From positions 121,588-185,587 of the forward strand of contig NZ_VSKL01000007.1 of the NCBI RefSeq assembly GCF_008086165.1: a stretch of 64,000 bases of DNA, written 5' to 3'. Both the position numbers and the translations under genes were made by a program. The DNA is from Algorimicrobium algoritergicola. GTDB lineage: Bacteria; Bacteroidota; Bacteroidia; Flavobacteriales; Flavobacteriaceae. Within the stretch, counting starts at the first letter, position 1; every line of letters starts with the position of its first letter. Below are positions 52,898-62,800 of the stretch, piece after piece. The notes beneath the pieces are model-generated. The model did no database searches and was not told the DNA's origin. It saw only the letters and a list, made by a program, of their open reading frames with translations.

Positions 52898-55429
52898 TTA
52901 CTGTTTTATAATTCGTTTAACAACTGTTTTATCACCTGCTTTATTTTGTATTTGAATAAAATAGGTGCCAGCTGATAGTTTATTTAAGTTATCTAGCGTA
53001 ATTGTTTGATTTACGGGATTGGCTTCGTTTAATTTTGAAACGATACGTCCACTAATATCAAAAACACTAATATCCACCGGGTTGCTGTCCATTAACTTAA
53101 TGTTTACAGAGTTATTAAAAGGGTTTGGGAACACTCTAATGGTATTTGCGTTAAAACTATCCACATTTAAGGTTGAATTTGTAATGTTTAAAGTATAATC
53201 TTCAACTTCACCATAATTAAATGATTCGCATGGATTGTCAGCGTTATTTCCAGCGCCACTATAGTATTTCAATAATACACGCATACGTGTGTTTCCTAAA
53301 GCAGCATCATTGGGAACATCGAAAGTTCCAGATACTGGATTGTTGGTGCTAGAGCTGCTTCTGAAAATTCTTTCAGAGGTCTCAAATGTACCATTTTGGT
53401 TGAAATCGATCCAAGCCGTAACAGCATCGTTGTAATTAGCACCACTCCATTCTTTAGTTACACTTATAGTATTTCCAGTAGCATTAGTTAGAATATCTAA
53501 ATCTCCAAAAACATTCGTTCCCGTAAAATCTGAATATCCAGACGTTGTAGAGTTTACCGTGTTATTACTCGTTCCATTAATAGTAACAATTCCTATAAAT
53601 TCATCTTCTATGCTATTACCTTGTGCATTACAGTAATTAATATTGGTTGTAGTGAATTGTTGGGAGTTAGAATAGGTAGTGCTGTTAGAGCCACAATACG
53701 ATTTTACTTGAAACTCATAGGTTGTATTTGGTGATAATCCTGTAATTTGATATGGGTTGGATGAAATTCCTAAAATATCAGTCCAAGTAGGAGTGCCTAC
53801 TTCACGATAGCGAAGATCAAAACTATCAGCGGTTGCCGCTGTCCAGCTAGCATTGGTGGAGCTAGCATCAGTTCCAGATGTATTTAAGCTTGTAGGAGCC
53901 GTTGCCGTTAAAGGCGTTAATAAAATATCTGCCAGTGTAATAGTTTGATAGTTTGCTATGGTTTGATTTGTTAAGGTTGCCGATTGGTAGCAAGGCGCTT
54001 CAATTAAAATATTATAAGTTCCCGCAAAAACTGGTCTGTAAAAATCACCCTGAGGTAAGTTGCTAACGGTATGAGAGCCAACAGCATCATGACCAACAAG
54101 TTTTATGGTTGCTTCAATTGGATCTCCTGAAACGACATCTTTTACTTTTCCTTGAAAACCGTAAGTTCCTTGAATTAGGTATTCAATTAAAGCTTCACGA
54201 TTATAGTTCCAATGATTAACTAGTTGGTTTGATGGAATTAATTTTGTATCAGACAACTCCATAGTCGTTTCTTTACATTGATGGGTAAAGTTCATATAAT
54301 CTTGACGTCCGCCATAAACGCGATACCAATCCGCTCCATGTGTAATACCATTATTTAAACCGGTCATATAACCACTTGGGCTATTAGCTTGCGCATTGTC
54401 AGCATATTCTCTTGATATTTGGATAAACCAATCATCATCAGCGTGTCTATCATAGGTATTATCCCACGGGTAATTTACAACTTCAACGCCACCATGGAAG
54501 TTAGCAGATAATACAAAATGGGTATTAGCAGCTAAACTCATAAAATGTTGGGTTTCTAATTCATAAGACGTATGTCCATTTGAATGTGGACCATTAACGT
54601 TATCTGGATAATTTCTATTTAAATCTTTACCGTTGGCATTGGCTCTTCTAGCACTTACTACCGATGTGTTGGATGCATTATTAAAGTATGTACCATCTGG
54701 ATTTGCCATAGGGTTAATCCATACTTCCGAATTATCAATTAAGTTTTTAATTCGTAAATGATCTGAATGACCTGTGTTTTTATATGCTGTAATGAAATAG
54801 TCAATTAAATTAAGCATTAATGGGTATCCTGTAATTTCATCACCATGAATGGAAGATGTATACATCACTTTAGGTTCTGCTTCTTCAGTACCGATATTAT
54901 CAGATAGTTTCAGAAATAATAAGCGTTTGTTTCCACCGCTAGCGCCTTCGGTAGTTCCTCCTATATCTACTAATTCGCAAATATCTGGATGGTTGATGGC
55001 AAATTCTTGCATTTGTAAAGCGTAATCCGCATAGGTTGGATAGGCTGTAAGGGGGAAGGTTAGGGGATAAGGGCCTCTATTTTGACTAGCAGGTAATTCA
55101 TTAGACATCACGATACCTGTAGCTTCGTTATCGGCAGGGTTCACTTCAAAAGTTCTATTACTAGCTTCAAATCTTCTAAATTGTTCTGTATTGGCCCAGG
55201 CATAAACGGTTCGCGTATTAGGGTCATAATTCAGAATAGACATTTCTGAAGTCATTGATTCTATTTCAGAAACATCATTTATTTGAAAGCTAAAAGTGAC
55301 TTCACCTTTTTCACTTAAATATTGATTTGCCTGACGTGATGCATTTACTTGGGCTTGCATCATACTGAATGCAAATAAAAACACGAACAAGGTCGTTTGG
55401 ATTTTTAATTTCGAGTAGTTTATTTTCAT
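52898..55429 (-). CDS. M14 zinc carboxypeptidase, T9SS-sorted paralogue
   Basis: The 843-residue exported protein is very similar to the N-terminal ~600 residues of the product of 46662-52742. It has a signal peptide (about 1-26), pro-region, M14 domain with SSIHGDE and SANFHGG zinc ligands and catalytic Glu (in TTMELSDTK), CarboxypepD_reg, and Fn3. It then diverges to a GEVEDY-type domain (about 610-755, FNYGEVEDYTLN) and ends in a T9SS sorting domain (FPNPFNNSVNIKL...KRIIKQ). A 164-bp block near the start is identical to the paralogue. The two are a tandem duplication in which the C-terminal parts were exchanged or extended. It lacks the 28-residue array. Probably a surface or secreted metallocarboxypeptidase. 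Confidence 0.9.
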   Translation of the reverse strand: MKINYSKLKIQTTLFVFLFAFSMMQAQVNASRQANQYLSEKGEVTFSFQINDVSEIESMTSEMSILNYDPNTRTVYAWANTEQFRRFEASNRTFEVNPADNEATGIVMSNELPASQNRGPYPLTFPLTAYPTYADYALQMQEFAINHPDICELVDIGGTTEGASGGNKRLLFLKLSDNIGTEEAEPKVMYTSSIHGDEITGYPLMLNLIDYFITAYKNTGHSDHLRIKNLIDNSEVWINPMANPDGTYFNNASNTSVVSARRANANGKDLNRNYPDNVNGPHSNGHTSYELETQHFMSLAANTHFVLSANFHGGVEVVNYPWDNTYDRHADDDWFIQISREYADNAQANSPSGYMTGLNNGITHGADWYRVYGGRQDYMNFTHQCKETTMELSDTKLIPSNQLVNHWNYNREALIEYLIQGTYGFQGKVKDVVSGDPIEATIKLVGHDAVGSHTVSNLPQGDFYRPVFAGTYNILIEAPCYQSATLTNQTIANYQTITLADILLTPLTATAPTSLNTSGTDASSTNASWTAATADSFDLRYREVGTPTWTDILGISSNPYQITGLSPNTTYEFQVKSYCGSNSTTYSNSQQFTTTNINYCNAQGNSIEDEFIGIVTINGTSNNTVNSTTSGYSDFTGTNVFGDLDILTNATGNTISVTKEWSGANYNDAVTAWIDFNQNGTFETSERIFRSSSSTNNPVSGTFDVPNDAALGNTRMRVLLKYYSGAGNNADNPCESFNYGEVEDYTLNITNSTLNVDSFNANTIRVFPNPFNNSVNIKLMDSNPVDISVFDISGRIVSKLNEANPVNQTITLDNLNKLSAGTYFIQIQNKAGDKTVVKRIIKQ

Positions 55430-55485
55430 AGCAACTTTAGATTAGTTTTTTGATGCTGCTAATATATATTTAATTTTTTTAAAAA

Positions 55486-55518
55486 CATCCACGAAATGCA
55501 TATAAAATCGACAAACAG
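55486..55518 (-). promoter_or_regulatory. paired motif upstream of the second M14 gene
   Basis: GAAATGC (55493-55499) and a weaker CGACAAACAG half site (55509-55518), plus strand, with matching flanks (CATCCAC, ATAAAATCGAC) keep the ~20-bp period seen at the other surface genes. Confidence 0.5.
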
Positions 55519-55650
55519 TATATGTTTTTTGCGTGAACTTTTGTAAATACTTGAAAAACAAGTTATTAGTATTTATTTGATGTGATTTGTTTTTATTTAA
55601 TAAGTAAGATTTTAACTACTTAATTATCAAATTATTGACCAACTTCCCTT

Positions 55651-55687
55651 GTAAATAAAAAAAAACCAGTGAGTATGATTCACTAGT
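55651..55687 (-). terminator. Rho-independent terminator
   Basis: On the reverse strand AACTAGTGA and TCACTGGTT pair (one wobble) and are followed by eight T. It ends the 266-residue gene at 55715-56515. Confidence 0.8.
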
Positions 55688-55714
55688 TTTTACACTTAAA
55701 AATAAACAGTTCAA

Positions 55715-56515
55715 TTAGAAAATAACTTTTTTGCTAGTATAACCATTTTTGGTATAGATTTTTATAATACCATAACGTTCTTTTGATATCTGGAGTGGTA
55801 TTCTAATATGTTTACTATTTATATTTTGGAAATTTCCAATGCGTTTTCCTAATATATTATAGATTTCTATTTGAGTAATGGTTTGATGTGATTTCCCATG
55901 TAATTCTTTGGTATTCCTTACATAGGTGATGCTTGTTTTTTCATCAACAGTATCATCTATTGAAAGAATAACGTTACCAAATTCGTCTAAAGAGCCTGAA
56001 TTGTCTTTGAAGGTTATAAAAAAACGATCTAAATACGTTCCTTCAGAAATTGTATCCTGAAAATCGGATTCATTTAATAAGGTATGGGTATTATTTACAG
56101 CATCATACAGGTAAACATTTATGGGGTTATTGAAGTTTTCTAATCTATCCAAAGCGATTTCTACGTTGCCAGCATTAGACAAAAACATGCCCAGAGGGTA
56201 TTGTTTAGAATCATCAAAAGCTCCCACGCCTTGTATTACGTATCGTTGATCATTAATCATCCAATTTAAATCGTCTGGATAGTTATCCATATTTAGAGCA
56301 TCATAGCCATAGTCAACACCGTCTGATGCGGCATTGTCAGGAGTAAAACCTAATAATAAATGCCTGACGTAGCCATTAGGCATAGTAAAATCTATGCGGA
56401 CTAATTGGGGTTGATTAAAAGCTACAGTGGATTCTGTGGTATTAGCAGCTGCTGGTGTTAGGCCTAAAAATAGCGCGCAAAACACCCATGTGTATAAGTA
56501 GGTTAATGTATTCAT
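55715..56515 (-). CDS. short secreted protein made of one module shared with the giant surface protein
   Basis: The 266-residue protein has a signal peptide (about 1-24). A single ~140-residue module follows (about 33-175, VRHLLLGFTPDNAASDGVDYGYDAL...FFITFKDN), matching in order the module before the sorting domain of the giant at 56882-64000 (VRHLALGFTPNNEASEAVDYGYDAL...FYIVFQEDN). A C-terminal IYNILGKRIGNF...YTSKKVIF segment resembles a T9SS sorting domain, but it lacks a clear YPNP motif. It could be a stand-alone adhesin or a remnant of a larger gene. It lies between a carboxypeptidase and the giant and carries the same upstream paired motif. Confidence 0.75.
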   Translation of the reverse strand: MNTLTYLYTWVFCALFLGLTPAAANTTESTVAFNQPQLVRIDFTMPNGYVRHLLLGFTPDNAASDGVDYGYDALNMDNYPDDLNWMINDQRYVIQGVGAFDDSKQYPLGMFLSNAGNVEIALDRLENFNNPINVYLYDAVNNTHTLLNESDFQDTISEGTYLDRFFITFKDNSGSLDEFGNVILSIDDTVDEKTSITYVRNTKELHGKSHQTITQIEIYNILGKRIGNFQNINSKHIRIPLQISKERYGIIKIYTKNGYTSKKVIF

Positions 56516-56582
56516 TTGCGTTGGGGTTTAAATGAATGTTAGTATGATTTGGGATGGCTAATATAGAATTATTTTTTAAAAA

Positions 56583-56616
56583 CATCTATGAAATGCTAAA
56601 TTATTCGTTGAAATGC
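56583..56616 (-). promoter_or_regulatory. paired GAAATGC motif upstream of the short module protein
   Basis: Two GAAATGC half sites (56590-56596 and 56610-56616, plus strand) lie exactly 20 bp apart, with CATCTAT and ATTCGTT flanks as at the other sites. The rest of the 366-bp gap up to 56881 holds only the terminator of the giant gene. Confidence 0.6.
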
Positions 56617-56820
56617 ATTTTTATATCATTTGGGATGCGATTTTACGAGCTTTTAATTTCGAACAATTTTTAGTTGAATTACTTTTATAATTTCCAAAGG
56701 GTATCCATAGGGCAACTATGGGAAAATCTTTCACGAACTATTTTAATAACAATTTAATTTACTTATATCCATACATTAGCTATATACTAGCCATATACTA
56801 TTATAACCGTAAAATAGGGG

Positions 56821-56859
56821 AATAAAAAACGACCTCTCAAAATTCATTGAGAGGTCGTT
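56821..56859 (-). terminator. Rho-independent terminator of the giant surface-protein gene
   Basis: On the reverse strand AACGACCTCTCAA and TTGAGAGGTCGTT pair perfectly over 13 bp around a 6-base loop and are followed by a T tract. Confidence 0.9.
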
Positions 56860-56881
56860 AATATTAAAAGTTATTAATCTT

Positions 56882-59800
56882 TTACTGCATTTTAACAATC
56901 ACCTTTTTATTGATGGTTTGATTATCTGTAGTCTGCACCTTAATAATGTAGTTTCCTTCAGATAACTGTCTGACAGGAATTTTACATTCTTGAGATAATG
57001 GTGCATTGGTACTATTCCAAGACTTAATTGTTTGTCCTAGCATGTTAACCAGGTACACTTGTTTGATGTCCATACTATAAGGAACCTTAATGTAAATTTG
57101 ATTGGTATTATTCAAGTAGTTCACAATGACATTAGGAAACTCATCCGTTTCTGTACTTAATACATTATCCTCTTGGAATACAATATAGAAACGCCCTTCA
57201 TGTGTTCCAGCATCCAGATTTGTTTGGTATGGCGTCACATTGATACGTGTATAGGTTCCTAAAAGCGCATCATAAACAAATACATCAGGATCTTCGTCAA
57301 AATTCTCTAAATCGGTAAGTGCTATTTCTGCATTACCTGTCATACCCATATCTATTGTAATAGGGTACATGTTTTCGTCGTTGAATTCACCGACTCCTTG
57401 GATGATGTATTTGCCATCTTCAATTTGGAAAGACATGTCGCTTGGGAAGTAATCTGTGTTTAAGGCATCGTAACCGTAGTCAACAGCTTCACTAGCTTCA
57501 TTGTTTGGTGTGAAACCTAAAGCTAAGTGTCTTACTGCCCCTTCAGGTGAAGAGAAATCTAGACGAATCAGTTTAAATAGATTGTCGTTTTCTACTCCAG
57601 TATTTGCCTCTCCATTAGATTCATTTCTAAAGAACACGGATGTATTTGCTTCAGATTCTTTTTTGAAAGCGCGCTGTGCGTTGTTAAATAGAATATTTCC
57701 GCCATCAGAATCTCCAGTTACATAAAACCCTTGAGCAACGGACACATAACGTTGTGGAATTTTGCCTACCATGCCAACACTACCTATTCCAGTAGGAGGT
57801 GATGTGGCTGCAACACCGCTTAACAGATTTCTTACTGCATAACCACCTTCATAATCAATAGTTATGTGGGAATTATTTGTTTTAGAATGTTCCCAGAAAT
57901 ATAAAGCACCAGTAATACTACCTGCGTTATCATTTATAAATTGTGTGGCATCAATAGCTGATGGATAAGGGTTACCAACTAGGGCTTCATTTCCACCCGT
58001 AACAGGTGTTGTTATGGTACCGTTGTTAGGTTTTCCTACAAATGTATAGTTCTGTAGATCATTAATAGGATGACCAACACCACTACCTTTCATGGTAAAC
58101 CCTAAACCAACAGGAACATCATAATTGGTATCTATGTCATTCCAAGCGGCATAGGAATCTGCTGGGTAGTTTTCATATAAATACAACCAACGACTACTTA
58201 AAGTAACAGGATTTGTGCTTCCTGTTGCACTAGGACCTGGCACCCAATTTACAGGATTTGTACCATCGTATAATACGTTTCCAATTTTAAAGGTTGCACC
58301 ATCTGTACTTACTGGCGATGTCCAATAATTATAGTTAAATAGATTTGTTGTTCCCTGTTGGTCACGATGTAAAGATCCTGTTCCCGTGTAATCAACAATA
58401 CTTCCCGTAGGTTGTAGGAGTTGCGATTCACCTTCTAAATTTAAAACACCATCAATTCTTAAATAGGAATTCACTTGCAAACTTTGTTCATTTGAAATGG
58501 TAACTATATTTGCATCTACAAGTAACCCAAGAACTGTTGTTGCTCGGTTTCCAGAATCCACATTATGAGCAGTTCTTACTATGTTCCAAGTAACTGCATT
58601 GGTGTTAGGAATCATTTGTACGTTTCCATGTAACCACGTACTTGCTGAATTCCAATTTCCATTTTGAGTGCTTATGTAAGGTAATGGCGCTGACTCCTCT
58701 TGAAGGGTTGTCATGTTTCTTAATCGCCCATTTGTTCCCACATCTGCTACCAAATTACCTCCTGAAATATCAGCAGTACCTTGATTCATTTGGTAATACG
58801 CTGTTAAGTTACTCCAGGTTATTCCAGAAACATCTAAAGGAACTGTTAATCCATTTACTGAACCACTATTGTTTCCAATTTCTTGGTTCATCATTTGGCG
58901 AATTTGAGCAGCACTTAAGTTGGTATTCCAGATACGTAATTCATCCATCCAACCTGAATAATAATTAGTTGGTGTATTATTAGGTCTAGCCATAGCTCCT
59001 AATAGTGTATTATAATTATTAGCTGTAGGAATAGGACCAGTTCTCGTGTTTCTATCTATACCGTCAACATACAATTTGTACTGTGTACCATTATATGTTA
59101 CAGCAATATGATACCAACGGCTTGCCGTTATTCCATTCGCCGTGATACTCGATCCATTGGCATTAAATGAAACTGTTCCGTTTACTAAGCGTAAGTCATA
59201 ACCAGTTGATAGGTTACCAGCATCTCTTTTAGAAATAATAGTTTTAACACTGCTAGATATAATATTTGGCTTAATCCAAGCTTCAAAACTAAATGAACCT
59301 GATAGATTATAGGTGTTACCAAAGTTAACCGAATCGTCTGTTCCGTCAAAATCAATATAATCACCACAACTTGGGAAATTAACAGCCACCGTAGCCGAAT
59401 CATCAGCACAAGGCGCTGCATTATCTAAAGTCCAAGTTAATGTATAGTTTACACCACTTTCGCCTGTGAAGGTTGCATTAGGATCATTTGCATTAGAGAA
59501 TGAATACGTACTTGTTGCAGGAATTGAAACCGCAGACCATTGTCCAGAACCATTAGCAGATAGCTGAATGGTTGTATCACTACATGAGCCAATAGTTGTA
59601 AGGTTACTTGCCGTTGCAGAAACAAAAGGAACTATTGTAATCACCATAGCGTCCGAAGCCGAATTACATGGTCCAACACCGTCTGGATCATTCGTGGTAT
59701 AGGTTAATGTTACGGTACCGCTTGTTTCACCAACACCTAATGTGTACGTTGTATTAGGTGAATTCGCATCAGCGAATGTACCCGAACCACCAGACCAGGA

Positions 59801-62800
59801 ACCAGCCGTATTGGCGACAGCAACTAAATTTACCGTGGCATTAATAGAACATGTTGTGATGTCTAATCCAGCATTAACTGAAGCTGCTTGATTAATAGTT
59901 ACCAGCATAGAATCTGAAACAATACCACAAACACCAGCAGGATTGTTGGTTGTATAGGTAAGAATTACGGAGCCTGCCGTAATATCTGCAGCACTAGGGG
60001 TATATACAGAACCCGAAAATGTTCCTGTACCATTAGACCCCCAAGTTGCCGATGACGCACTTCCGCCAAAGGAACCGACCAAAGTTACCGTTTCATTCGA
60101 GCAAATCGTTTGATCTGGACCAGCATGAACTGTTGCTGCCGGATTAACGGTTATTATAACCGTATCCATATCTGGACCACATGGACCAGCAGGATCATTT
60201 GAAGTTAATGTTAAAGTAACAGTACCTGTTGAAATACTCGGTGTATAAGTGGCATTTAAGTCATTCGGATTGGAGAAACTTCCACTAGGAGCACTCCAAG
60301 TGGCAGACGTTGCTGTACCACCGATACTTCCGTTTAATGTTACTGTTTCTGTACTACAGATTGTTCGGTTTACACCGGCGTCAACCGTTGGTAGTTGATT
60401 AATGGTTACCACCATACTGTCACTCATAGCCGGACAAATACCATCACTAGGTGTGTTGGTGTATGTTAAAGTTACCGAACCATTGAAAATATCAGCAGGA
60501 CTTGGTGTGTATGTACTGCCTGAAATGGTTCCCATACTTCCAGAAGAAGACCAAGAACCAACGGCATTGGAACCGCCTATGGTTGCACTTGCTAAACTTA
60601 CGGTTTCACCCTCACAAATAGTCACATCGGCAGGTGCTGATACGGTTGCTGGTTGGTTTATAATAACACTTTCTGTAAGTGGATTGACACAGCCAAGACC
60701 ATTGCTATTAGGTGGATTGGTATATTGAATACCTAATAAAGTATAGGTTCCAGCACCAAGATTTGGAAATGTTATTGTACCACTTGCGTCTAATGGAAAA
60801 GTAGTTGTATTTGTTCCATCTGTATAGGTAACAGTTGTGTTCGGTGTTCCTGTAACCACAACATCATCACCTTGACATATGGTAGCTGCGTTGGTAATCG
60901 TAGCTGTTGGACTTTCCAGAACATACACTTGCATCGTATTCACAATAGGGTCACAAAATGGATTCCAAACATTATTTGATATCAAACTAATGGTAATAAC
61001 ATCGCCAGCTTCTGCACCAGGAGGCAGTGCGTATGTGCTTGTTTCAGAATATAAAGGTCTTGGAGGCGGATCTACCCATGTACCTATGCAAGTTCCCCAG
61101 ATAAACCATCCATCACAATAACGAGGTGGATCATAGGTTCCTACAGTAGAAAAGCTTCCGCCAGCTCCATTATCAGACCATTCCCACTCGTAGGCTTGTA
61201 TGCCTCCCACATTTCCATCCATGGAGACAGTTGTTGTTCCTTCGCACACGTAAATATCTGGACCTGCGTCAATAGGGTTAGAGGAGTAGCTAATCAATAC
61301 TCCCAACAAACGAGGTGAGGAAGTGCCACAGGCGTTACTTGCGGTAACCGTAATATTTTGGAAAAATGTTGCTGTTCCTGTGATGTCTACTTCTATTTGA
61401 TTGGTACCCTGCCCGTTTACTATAGTCATGGAACCAGGAACGGTCCAATTGTAAGATTCTACATTGGGATCATCAGCAACATAATAAATAGCTGTACTTA
61501 TAGGACATCCAAATGAACTAGGCCCATTGATGCTTTCTGGTCTTGAAGGTGTACCAGAATAGACCGTTATAGTACCCGTGGCGGTAACCGTATTACAAGA
61601 ATTAATTGCGGTAATTGTGTATGGAAAAACACCGCTAACTGCATTATTTGGGTTTCCATTAATTCTTAATCTTCCTAGACCGGCATTAAAAGTATAATTT
61701 ACACCGTTTGGTAGACCGGTTACGGTAAAAGATGTATGATTTGAAATATTAAAATCAATATTCTCAACAGTTCCAATTGGATTTCCACCTGTGCGACAAA
61801 CACTTTGATCGGCACTTGCTGAAAGTAAGGTTATGGAAGCATTTGGATTAACGGTTACAGTAATAATATCATTATTTTCACAACCATTTACATCAGTTCC
61901 TATGACTGTGTAAGTATGAACTCCAACTGATGGTGTAAGAGGTACACCGTTTACAACGCCGTTGTCCCACGTATAAGTTGAAGCACCACTCCCCGTTAAG
62001 GTTAAGTTATCACCCTCACAAATAGTAATATTGGTAGAACTTCCATTTGCTTGTGCCGTTACTGTAGGTAACGGATTAACCGTCATCGTTATACTTTCTG
62101 TTGCTGGAATTGGCGTAGCACAAGTAAGACTTGAGCTGACTTCCACAGAAACCACATCACCCGTTGAAATCGTTGTCGAGGTGAACGCATTCGTATTGGA
62201 GCCTACTGGAGAACCATTTACATACCATTGGTATGCTGGTGTAGCACCTCCATTTGTTAAACCTGTTACAAAAAACGTTAGGTTTTCACCTGTACAGGCT
62301 GGGTTAGCAGATGTGTTTAAGGTGAAAGAAACGGGTAATAACGGATTAACAGTCATTGTAATACTATTACTTGTTGTAACGGTGTTACAAGGTCCCGATG
62401 TAATTTCAACATATACATCATCACCATTAGTTAAAGATGTAGTTGTATAGCTAGCATTATTATTTCCAACAGAACTTCCACCCACAAACCATTCATAATT
62501 GGGGCTTGCACCTAAATTAGAACTTGTTGCTGTAAAAGTTACAGCTGTTCCACTACAAATTGGTGATCCTGGCGACGAAGATATACTAGCAGTTGCTCCC
62601 TGTACAGGATCTAAAACTGTTACTACGGCATTACAAGTTGATACGTTTCCAGCAGCATCAGTCACTGTTAATATTACATTATTGGTACCGACATTTGCAC
62701 AAGTAAATGTTGTTTGAGAAGCATTCAGTGTTACTGTCGAGCAATTATCAACAGAGCCACCATCTATATCAGAAGCCAAGATACTTGCATTTCCAGAAGC

